From NCBI GenBank assembly GCA_937860115.1, contig CALMBI010000229.1, positions 1-6,284 on the forward strand: a stretch of 6,284 bases of DNA. The letters are read 5' to 3'. A model generated the notes under the pieces. The model searched no databases. It worked only from the letters and a program-made list of their open reading frames with translations, and was not told the origin of the DNA. The position numbers were made by a program, and so were the translations under genes. The stretch is from an uncultured Arcobacter sp. (GTDB lineage Bacteria; Campylobacterota; Campylobacteria; Campylobacterales; Arcobacteraceae). Shown piece after piece: positions 1 through 5,065 of this stretch; position 1 is the first letter of the stretch; each line of letters begins with the position of its first letter.

Positions 1-39
1 ATAAAGTGTTAAATACTCACTGATTTTTATTTGTTTCAT
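1..39 (-). CDS. 5' end of a divergent gene (13 codons, partial)
   Basis: Reading leftwards from an ATG at 39-37, the frame is open to the window edge and gives MKQIKISEYLTLY. A short purine-rich AAGAGA stretch lies immediately before the ATG, closer than an ideal ribosome binding site. The pattern 'IKISEY-' is reminiscent of the start of small helix-turn-helix proteins of the MerR/excisionase type, but 13 residues cannot establish a family. If real, it is divergent from the operon that starts at 140 and the intergenic region is shared. It could also be a chance open stretch; the rest of the gene lies outside the window. Confidence 0.35.
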   Translation of the reverse strand, partial: MKQIKISEYLTLY

Positions 40-50
40 TCTCTTGATAC

Positions 51-56
51 TATAAT
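51..56 (+). promoter_or_regulatory. Candidate -10 box (TATAAT), upstream promoter
   Basis: A perfect TATAAT lies 83 bp before the first operon gene. A TTGTTT at 31-36 is spaced too closely (14 bp) to be a good -35 element, but Campylobacterota housekeeping promoters commonly lack a conserved -35. It would give a leader of about 75 nt. In such AT-rich DNA chance matches are frequent, so this is only a candidate. Confidence 0.3.
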
Positions 57-77
57 TAATTTTTATATTGTAAATAT

Positions 78-95
78 TTCATATTCAGTTCATAT
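78..95 (+). promoter_or_regulatory. Direct repeat TTCATAT-N4-TTCATAT, candidate operator
   Basis: Two identical 7-bp units (78-84 and 89-95) are separated by 4 bp, so their period is 11 bp, about one helical turn. This is the architecture bound by tandem dimers of OmpR/PhoB-family regulators, and the operon encodes such a regulator at 2613-3290. The repeat sits just upstream of a TATAAAAT element at 101-108, in the place of a -35 box, where an activator of this family would contact RNA polymerase. Autoregulation is an inference. Confidence 0.45.
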
Positions 96-100
96 ATTAT

Positions 101-108
101 TATAAAAT
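101..108 (+). promoter_or_regulatory. Candidate proximal -10 element (TATAAAAT)
   Basis: A TATAAAAT stretch lies six bases after the 11-bp-period direct repeat and about 30 bp before the ATG at 140. It would give a short leader containing the AAGGA ribosome binding site (128-132). The local sequence is almost pure A/T, so the exact -10 is uncertain. Confidence 0.35.
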
Positions 109-139
109 TCTAAAAAATATATATAAAAAGGAATATTAG

Positions 140-565
140 ATGAAAAAACTATTTTTGTTTCCATTATTTGGACTTTACCTAAATGCAACTCCTATCATTC
201 CAATGGAATCAGATAAAATATATATTTTAGACTTTTTTGCCTCATGGTGTAGTTCATGTGAAAAAGAACTTCCCGTTTTATCTAAACTAAATGAAAGCTA
301 CAAAAAAAATGGAATTGAACTAGTTGGAATTGATATAGATAAAAAAGAATCAGATGGGATTAAATTTCAGCAAAAAATGGCAAAATATATCAATTTTAAA
401 GTGATCAATGATTCTACAAATGAGATTATAGCAACATACAAACCAATTGGTATGCCAGCTCTGTATGTGATGAAAAATCAAAAAGTATGTGGAAAAATAT
501 TTGGGGCTACAGATGATCTTGAAAATAGATTAAACACTCTTATTGAAAGTTGTAAAGGAAGATAA
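140..565 (+). CDS. TlpA/thioredoxin-like secreted disulfide oxidoreductase
   Basis: This is a 141-residue thioredoxin-fold protein of the TlpA/ResA type, which normally reduces or shuffles cysteines of envelope proteins. Residues 1-16 form a short Sec signal peptide ending in LNA, so the protein should act in the periplasm. The active site is WCSSC (W36, C37, C40) followed by the usual E-x-E-L-P segment. GMP at 104-106 supplies the cis-proline beside the active site, and VGIDID at 62-67 is the typical central strand. Two further cysteines, C117 and C138, are not part of the core motif and might pair with each other. The start is fixed by AAGGA at 128-132, 7 bases from the ATG. It is the first gene of the operon, 5 bases before the DUF4266 lipoprotein. 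Its clients are probably operon products; the lipoprotein's C-terminal C-G-C is the obvious candidate (inference). Confidence 0.88.
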   Translation: MKKLFLFPLFGLYLNATPIIPMESDKIYILDFFASWCSSCEKELPVLSKLNESYKKNGIELVGIDIDKKESDGIKFQQKMAKYINFKVINDSTNEIIATYKPIGMPALYVMKNQKVCGKIFGATDDLENRLNTLIESCKGR

Positions 566-570
566 TAACT

Positions 571-804
571 ATGGTAAAACACAATAAAATTGCGAAAATC
601 TTACTTGTAGTATCAACAAGTATTGTTTTTGGGGGTTGTATCCAAGAGGTACAACCATGGGAAAAAGGGATTTTAGCAAAAGAGACTATGAAAGAAGGTG
701 GTATAAATAATCTATCAAAAAAATACGATGATCATATATACTATTCAAAAGAAGCTACAAAAGGTGGTGGTTCAATTGGTGGAGGGGGTTGCGGATGCAA
801 TTAA
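571..804 (+). CDS. DUF4266 small lipoprotein with Gly/Cys-rich tail
   Basis: This 77-residue protein matches my recollection of the DUF4266 family. It has a lipoprotein signal peptide (hydrophobic residues 10-20, lipobox FGGC with acylated C23) and a mature part of only 55 residues. The mature part begins near a V-Q-P-W-E motif (27-31), includes an H-x-Y-Y-S-K-E segment (55-61), and ends in GGGGCGCN (70-77) after a GGG at 65-67. The C74-G-C76 pair at the flexible tail could bind a metal, form a disulfide or carry a modification; no function is established as far as I know. An AAGGA at 555-559 serves as ribosome binding site. The next gene's ATG (795) lies inside the last codons, so the two are translationally coupled. 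DUF4266 and DUF3570 genes are habitual neighbours, which suggests that this lipoprotein works with the barrel, perhaps as a periplasmic-face partner. Confidence 0.85.
   Translation: MVKHNKIAKILLVVSTSIVFGGCIQEVQPWEKGILAKETMKEGGINNLSKKYDDHIYYSKEATKGGGSIGGGGCGCN
781..788 (+). promoter_or_regulatory. Ribosome binding site made from glycine codons
   Basis: GGAGGGGG contains a full GGAGG Shine-Dalgarno core 6 bases before the ATG at 795. The same bases encode part of the glycine tail of the DUF4266 protein. It decides the start of the barrel gene: the alternative TTG at 789 touches this site and cannot use it. Confidence 0.75.
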
Positions 805-1910
805 GAAAATTATCATTATTTGTAAGTATATTTATCATAAATAGCTATGCTCAATCTGAAGACTATGTCAATGTTCAATTATTACACTATAGTGAAAGTG
901 ATTCTAGAGTGACTGTTTTAGCTCCATCAGTTGAGGTAAATAAAGAACTTGGAACAGATTATACACTCAATGGATCTGTAGTATTTGATAGTGTAACTGG
1001 TGCTAGTCCAACATATTATGATGCTTCAAGTGGAGCTTCAGCATATAGTAGAGATACAAATGTAAGTCTTTCAAATATCAAAAAAGGCAATATCAAATTT
1101 GAAGAACAAAGAAAAGCTGGTGCTTTAAATCTTACGACAAGGCTTGCTAATCGAGATGAGATCAAAACAGGAATCAATTTTAGTGGTGAGCACGATTTTT
1201 ATTCTGCAGAGATTAGTGGATCATTTTTACATTATATGGATGGATCAAAAAACAGTAGTGTTTCTGTCGGAGGATCGTATCAAAGTAATCAAATCTTAGT
1301 AAAAACAGATGCCACAAGTGGAGCAAGTGAGAAAAAAACAAACAATGTCACAAATCTTCAAGTTGGTTTATCGCAAGTTGTAAATCAAACAAGTGTTATC
1401 AATGGTGGAATCTTTTATGGAAAAGAATCAGGATATCTTAGTAGCCCTTATCATAATATTGTACGATTGATCAATAATACTTATAGAATTGAAGCAGAGA
1501 AAAAACCAGAAAGCAAAACAAACTATGGATTTAAACTTGGTTATATCAAATCATTGAATGAGCAAATATCTGCCCAAATCAATTACAAATATTATAGTGA
1601 TGATTGGGATATACAATCACACACAATCGATACTTTAGCTTATTATGATCTCTCAAGTAAAACCACTCTAGGTGGAGGTATTAGGTACTACACTCAAACC
1701 AAAGCTAATTTTTATGATGAACGCTTTACCACTGAACAATATGGATCAAGTGATGAAAGATTTAAAGCATTTGATGCAACAACCTATAAAGCTAACATAG
1801 ATTATAAAATAAGCGATACAATAAGCTATAATTTTGAAGTAAACTTGTACAAGCAAAGTACTGGGCTACAAGCAACCTATTTTATGACTGGATTAAAGTA
1901 TAAATTTTGA
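795..1910 (+). CDS. DUF3570 outer-membrane beta-barrel with three putative FMN-attachment motifs
   Basis: This is a 371-residue protein from the ATG at 795, chosen over the TTG at 789 because of the GGAGG at 781-785. Residues 1-19 form a Sec signal peptide (cleavage after S-Y-A). The rest alternates amphipathic beta-strands with short turns and long polar loops, about 14-16 strands by eye, and ends in K-Y-K-F with the terminal phenylalanine expected for BAM-dependent insertion. The family call is DUF3570. The striking feature is three copies of D-x-x-[ST]-G-A-[ST]: DSVTGAS (65-71), DASSGAS (76-82) and DATSGAS (172-178). This is the signature at which ApbE enzymes attach FMN through a phosphoester to the last Thr/Ser, and an ApbE gene follows directly. 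The inferred role is a flavinylated envelope electron carrier or porin. No cysteine or CxxCH haem motif is present. It overlaps DUF4266 by 10 bp and apbE by 4 bp. Confidence 0.85.
   Translation: MQLRKLSLFVSIFIINSYAQSEDYVNVQLLHYSESDSRVTVLAPSVEVNKELGTDYTLNGSVVFDSVTGASPTYYDASSGASAYSRDTNVSLSNIKKGNIKFEEQRKAGALNLTTRLANRDEIKTGINFSGEHDFYSAEISGSFLHYMDGSKNSSVSVGGSYQSNQILVKTDATSGASEKKTNNVTNLQVGLSQVVNQTSVINGGIFYGKESGYLSSPYHNIVRLINNTYRIEAEKKPESKTNYGFKLGYIKSLNEQISAQINYKYYSDDWDIQSHTIDTLAYYDLSSKTTLGGGIRYYTQTKANFYDERFTTEQYGSSDERFKAFDATTYKANIDYKISDTISYNFEVNLYKQSTGLQATYFMTGLKYKF
987..1040 (+). other. Tandem flavinylation-like motifs 1 and 2 (coding)
   Basis: Codons 65-71 (987-1007) encode DSVTGAS and codons 76-82 (1020-1040) encode DASSGAS, 11 residues apart. 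Each has Asp six residues before the acceptor Ser and the invariant G-A. Predicted acceptor residues are S71 and S82. They lie in the long loop after the second predicted strand. The motif match is seen; modification is inferred from the established ApbE recognition sequence. Confidence 0.6.
1308..1328 (+). other. Flavinylation-like motif 3 (coding)
   Basis: Codons 172-178 encode DATSGAS, a third match to D-x-x-[ST]-G-A-[ST], with S178 as the predicted acceptor. It sits in another long loop, followed by a polar Lys/Thr/Asn-rich stretch, on the same predicted side of the barrel as motifs 1 and 2. Confidence 0.55.
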
Positions 1911-2638
1911 TAAAAAATCTATTTCAATTTGATGCAATGACCACTCCGTGTGAAGTGGTCATCTATTCAAATAATAAAGAGCAAGCTACACAAATAGCAA
2001 AAATGTTTTACAAACTAACAAATAAAACATTTGATATCACAATAGCTACAATCAAACCACTCTATTCTAATAGTAATCTTACAATTTTTCATCAACAAAA
2101 AGAGAAACTTTTGGAGTTTGTTGGTTCAGAGCACTTTGAGATCAAAAAGAATAAAATTTTTTTTCATAATCAATTTACAAAAATTGATCTAGGTGGAATA
2201 GTCAAAGAATATGCTGTTGATCAAGCTATACAAATACTTAAAAAAAGAAAAATTACGAGTGGGCTTATCAATTTTGGTGGGGATATCTATGCTCTTGGAA
2301 AAAAACCAAATGGTGAAAAATTTAATATTGGAATAAAAGATCCACTCAATAAAACACACAATGTAACAACTATAGAATTAGAAAATATGGCACTTACAAC
2401 ATCTGCAAATTATGAAAGAAATTATCAAATAGAAGATCAAAATTTTTCACATATTATAAATCCACATAATTATACCTCAGATATACTCTCTGCGACTGTG
2501 ATCTCACCTAGCACATTATTAAGTGGAATCTACTCTACGTCGTTGATATGTAATGATGCTATTAGTTCAAAATACCAAACGATCAAAATTAACAAAAACA
2601 AGGAGATACTCTATGAAAATTTTGATAGTAGAAGATGA
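1907..2638 (+). CDS. apbE: ApbE-family FAD:protein FMN transferase, compact, no signal peptide
   Basis: This 243-residue ApbE-family protein moves FMN from FAD onto a Thr/Ser of a target protein. Family motifs in order are an M-T-T-P-C-E start (11-16), F-D-I-T (42-45), DLGGIVKEYAVD (94-105; usually D-L-G-G-I-A-K-G), F-G-G-D-I (123-127), T-T-S-x-x-Y-E-R (164-171) and H-I-I-N-P (182-186; usually H-I-x-D-P). The start is a TTG whose last two bases begin the barrel's TGA stop. An in-frame TAA at 1901-1903 rules out an upstream signal peptide, so the enzyme should be cytoplasmic, whereas most bacterial ApbE proteins are exported lipoproteins. It is about 90 residues shorter than typical, and the usual S-E-[IL]-x-x-[LI]-N region between the first strand and F-D is largely missing. 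At 206-211 it reads S-G-I-Y-S-T where the family usually has A-D-A-x-[ST]-T, so a conserved metal-ligand Asp appears to be Gly. The natural substrate is the neighbouring DUF3570 barrel. Overlaps the response regulator gene by 26 bp. Confidence 0.85.
   Translation: MIKNLFQFDAMTTPCEVVIYSNNKEQATQIAKMFYKLTNKTFDITIATIKPLYSNSNLTIFHQQKEKLLEFVGSEHFEIKKNKIFFHNQFTKIDLGGIVKEYAVDQAIQILKKRKITSGLINFGGDIYALGKKPNGEKFNIGIKDPLNKTHNVTTIELENMALTTSANYERNYQIEDQNFSHIINPHNYTSDILSATVISPSTLLSGIYSTSLICNDAISSKYQTIKINKNKEILYENFDSRR
2601..2605 (+). promoter_or_regulatory. Ribosome binding site fixing the regulator start
   Basis: AGGAG lies 7 bases before the ATG at 2613, inside the end of apbE. An upstream ATG at 2553 in the same frame would add 20 basic residues ahead of the canonical M-K-I-L-I-V-E-D-D start of the receiver domain and is therefore rejected. 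Confidence 0.75.
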
Positions 2639-3290
2639 TTCCAAAATAGCCTCTTTTTTAAAAAAAGGTCTGGAAGAAGAGTATTTTAGTATCGATCTTT
2701 CATCAAATGGTGATGAAGCGATTTATCTTGCATCAGTAAACAACTACAATGTAATAATTCTTGATATTATGATAGATGGTAGTGATGGTTATCAAGTTTG
2801 TCAAAAGTTACGGCAAAAAAAGATTACAACACCAATTATAATACTCAGTGCAAAAAGTGCTATTGAAGATAAGGTTGATTTTTTAAATCTTGGTGCTGAT
2901 GATTATCTTACAAAACCTTTTAGTTTTGATGAACTATTAGCTAGAATCAAAGTACAACTAAGAAAAAATGACCAAAAAAACAATATTTTGCAAGTAGCTG
3001 ATTTGACTGTGAATCTTGATACAAAAGCGATCCATCGAGGGGATCTAAAAATAAAATTAACTGGAAAAGAATATGCTATTTTGGAGTATCTTATGAGAAA
3101 TAAAGGTGCTATAATCGAAGAACAAACTTTATTAGATAGTACTATAGGGATAGATGACAATATAGCAAATAGTAATATTTTAAATGTTTATATATATAGA
3201 TTACGAACAAAAATTGATAAAAGTTTTGATCTCAAACTGATCAAAACTTTTAGAGGGCAAGGATTTATGATTAATGATGAAGATAGTTAG
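2613..3290 (+). CDS. OmpR/PhoB-family response regulator
   Basis: This 225-residue two-domain regulator begins with a receiver domain (about 1-118) carrying the acidic pocket E7-D8-D9, phospho-acceptor D51, S79 as the switch Ser/Thr and K101 in the K-P-F motif. The C-terminal part (about 125-222) is a winged-helix DNA-binding domain. It has L-T-G-K-E-Y (near the start of the first helix), the recognition-helix segment V-Y-I-Y-R-L-R-x-K-I-D and the wing strand I-K-T-F-R-G-Q-G-F. Every key phosphorylation residue is present, so it should be functional. It overlaps apbE by 26 bp and the kinase gene by 17 bp, so the pair is embedded in the operon. The likely target is the operon itself, through the TTCATAT direct repeat at 78-95 (inference). 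The closest relatives by general look are CusR/CopR-type regulators, but the signal cannot be read from the sequence. Confidence 0.93.
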   Translation: MKILIVEDDSKIASFLKKGLEEEYFSIDLSSNGDEAIYLASVNNYNVIILDIMIDGSDGYQVCQKLRQKKITTPIIILSAKSAIEDKVDFLNLGADDYLTKPFSFDELLARIKVQLRKNDQKNNILQVADLTVNLDTKAIHRGDLKIKLTGKEYAILEYLMRNKGAIIEEQTLLDSTIGIDDNIANSNILNVYIYRLRTKIDKSFDLKLIKTFRGQGFMINDEDS

Positions 3291-4680
3291 CAATATAAAG
3301 TTTAAATTATTATTTATTTTATTTATTCTTTTGTTTGCCATTTTTTATGGATTTGGATATTTTTTCATCCATACGCTCCAAACAAATTATGAAAAAAATA
3401 TTGAAAAAACTCTTCTGGCTGCAACGAGAGATCTCCATATGGAATTGGTAGAAAAAAAGAATACACTTAACTCCAATGAATATTTAGAAAGCATAAATCA
3501 TATTAAAGCCGAGTTTGATCTCCCACATCTTTATGTCCAAACAATCAATATTACTAATAATTCAATGAATATTATGTTTAAATCTATAGATTTGGTATTT
3601 ATCGATAAAACACTCCCAATAGATGTAGATAAAATGCAAACATTACATCAAAATAATTCAATCATGGAGGTTGCAAATTTAGGTACTGGAACGGTTAAAA
3701 TCATCTACACTCTCTTTTTAAAAACAGATAATTCGCAAGATATACTTATATGTGCTTTACCTTACGAAAAACACAATCCTTACATAGAAAATATTGAAAA
3801 AACTCTTTGGATCTCCCTATCAACGCTTTTGATTTTTATATTAATAGTTGTTTATTTTCTTATCACACAATCACTATTAACCGCACAAAAACTGGCCGAT
3901 GATGTAAATCTTATCCAAATAGATGGAACTTTTAAAAAACTTCAAAACACTTGGATTTCACAAGAGATTGATTCTCTTATAGCTACCTTTAACAATCTCA
4001 TCAAAAACTTGCAAAGCTCCTACAAAAAGGTGAAAAATTTTGGACAAAATGCATCACATGAACTAAAAACTCCACTTACAATCATAAGGGGTGAGATAGA
4101 AGTTGGACTTAGAAAAGAAAGATCAAATGAGGAATATAAAACAATCTTGCATAGTGTAGTGAATGAATTAGATCAGCTCCAAGAAGTGATAGAAAATATA
4201 CTTTTCCTTTCAAGTAATGCAGATGAGGATCTGATTAAAAACTTTGAAGAGGTATATATTGATGAGATTATAAGTGATATAATAAAAGAAAAAACCTCAT
4301 TAGCAAAACAAAAAAATCTTTATATGAATATTTTAGAGCTAACTCCTCTTACAACAATAGGAAATCAATCATTACTAAAAATAGCAATAAGTAATGTAAT
4401 CGATAATGCGATAAAGTACTCAAAAGAAAATCAAATAATAAATCTAACACTTCATAAAGATCAATTAATTATTGAGGATTTTGGATATGGGATTCCAAAA
4501 AATGAACTTGAAAAAGTTTTTGAAAGGTTTTATAGGATAAACAATCATAAACAAAATATCAAAGGACATGGGCTTGGTTTATCAATAGTCAAATCGATAC
4601 TAGATCTACATCATTTTACAATTAAAATAGAGAGTATAGAAGGAAAAGGTACTAAAATTTCAATAGACTTTGATCGTTAG
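3274..4680 (+). CDS. Membrane sensor histidine kinase
   Basis: This 468-residue kinase is the partner of the preceding regulator. Transmembrane helix 1 is at about 11-33 and helix 2 at about 177-198, enclosing a periplasmic sensor region of about 140 residues without cysteines or obvious binding motifs. A HAMP-like linker follows (about 199-255). The phospho-acceptor is H262 in S-H-E-L-K-T-P. The ATPase domain has the N-box (N374, N378), G1 box D-F-G-Y-G-I (402-407), F-box F-E-R-F-Y-R (416-421) and G2 box G-H-G-L-G-L (431-436). All catalytic motifs are intact. Two adjacent ATGs (3274, 3277) are possible starts; AAGGA at 3259-3263 favours the first. It is the last gene of the operon, and no clear hairpin-plus-T-run terminator follows. 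It may sense a redox or envelope condition that calls for the flavin system, but this is unproven. Confidence 0.93.
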   Translation: MMKIVSNIKFKLLFILFILLFAIFYGFGYFFIHTLQTNYEKNIEKTLLAATRDLHMELVEKKNTLNSNEYLESINHIKAEFDLPHLYVQTINITNNSMNIMFKSIDLVFIDKTLPIDVDKMQTLHQNNSIMEVANLGTGTVKIIYTLFLKTDNSQDILICALPYEKHNPYIENIEKTLWISLSTLLIFILIVVYFLITQSLLTAQKLADDVNLIQIDGTFKKLQNTWISQEIDSLIATFNNLIKNLQSSYKKVKNFGQNASHELKTPLTIIRGEIEVGLRKERSNEEYKTILHSVVNELDQLQEVIENILFLSSNADEDLIKNFEEVYIDEIISDIIKEKTSLAKQKNLYMNILELTPLTTIGNQSLLKIAISNVIDNAIKYSKENQIINLTLHKDQLIIEDFGYGIPKNELEKVFERFYRINNHKQNIKGHGLGLSIVKSILDLHHFTIKIESIEGKGTKISIDFDR

Positions 4681-4943
4681 ATTGTTTGTTATCTAAAATA
4701 TCCATCTACTAATTTATGTATAAAATATTATAGCTAAAAAGTGCTAATAAATACCATAAATAAGGGGTTTTGTAAAGATAAATATGAAAAATAATTGAGT
4801 GTTTTTTTATGGTATTTTATGAAGAAAATTCAGCTTGAAAAAAGAGAGAAATTTTGAAGTGCTGAATGGTTACTATTAAACAAAATGGAAGTTAGAGAAG
4901 ATTTAATGAATCTTAGATTGTAAGAAGTTTAATGATTGTTTTT
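4681..4943. other. Intergenic region without a convincing gene
   Basis: These 263 bases separate the operon from the tRNA gene. I see no coding gene, no clear rho-independent terminator and no tRNA. It contains a long-spaced 12-bp inverted repeat (4749-4817), a 7-bp inverted repeat ATTCAGC/GCTGAAT (4828-4834 and 4861-4867), and a short open stretch from 4819 broken by TGA at 4855-4857. A small RNA or decayed gene cannot be excluded. Confidence 0.5.
4749..4817. repeat. 12-bp perfect inverted repeat with 45-nt spacer
   Basis: Bases 4749-4760 (AAATACCATAAA) are the exact reverse complement of 4806-4817 (TTTATGGTATTT). The spacer is 45 bases and includes GGGGTTTT near its left side. The arms are AT-rich, so a hairpin would be weak, and there is no T-run placed right for a terminator. 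It may be a protein-binding site, a remnant of a small mobile repeat, or chance. Confidence 0.4.
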
Positions 4944-5019
4944 TGGAGGAGTTACTCGGATTCGAACCGAGACCTCAAGGATTTGCAATCCCGTACATTA
5001 GCCATTTTGCTATAACTCC
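4944..5019 (-). tRNA. tRNA-Cys (anticodon GCA), CCA encoded
   Basis: The minus strand folds as a complete 76-base tRNA. The acceptor stem GGAGTTA pairs with TAACTCC, followed by discriminator T and encoded CCA (4946-4944). The T-arm is CTCGG-TTCGAAT-CCGAG. The anticodon loop TTGCAAA gives GCA at 4986-4984, and discriminator U with GCA is the identity set for cysteine. The D-arm has G10-T25, C11-G24, A12-T23 and an A13/A22 non-pair, as in E. coli tRNA-Cys. In the anticodon stem 27/43 is C/T, a mismatch, and 28/42 is a G-T wobble, which weakens the stem. The gene follows the diguanylate cyclase gene on the same strand but has its own promoter-like element. Confidence 0.96.
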
Positions 5020-5033
5020 GTAAAAGAATTGGA

Positions 5034-5039
5034 ATTATA
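5034..5039 (-). promoter_or_regulatory. Candidate -10 box of the tRNA-Cys gene
   Basis: On the minus strand a perfect TATAAT (preceded by GC) lies 14 bases before the tRNA 5' end, which would give a leader of about 8 nt, normal for a tRNA transcript. No good -35 is visible at 17-18 bp, consistent with Campylobacterota promoters. Confidence 0.55.
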
Positions 5040-5065
5040 GCTTTTATTTCTTAAATTATTCTAAA

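Noticed and set aside
789..794. TTG start two codons upstream for the DUF3570 gene
   Set aside because: It abuts the GGAGG site, leaving no spacing, whereas the ATG at 795 has 6 bases.
795..1910. Haem-based electron transfer by the barrel
   Set aside because: No C-x-x-C-H motif and no cysteine at all in the mature barrel; no multihaem cytochrome gene in the window.
2553..2612. 20-residue N-terminal extension of the response regulator
   Set aside because: The receiver domain begins canonically at the ATG at 2613, which has AGGAG at ideal spacing; the extension is just apbE coding sequence in another frame.
2903..3160. 85-codon minus-strand open frame inside the response regulator gene
   Set aside because: Antisense to the conserved receiver/DNA-binding region, low-complexity hydrophobic translation, no domain pattern.
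4730..4750. Possible terminator hairpin TAGC-GCTA after the kinase gene
   Set aside because: Stem too short, imperfect and without a following T-run.
4681..4943. CRISPR array or integrase attachment site beside the tRNA
   Set aside because: No regularly spaced repeats, no duplicated tRNA 3' end within the window and no integrase gene.
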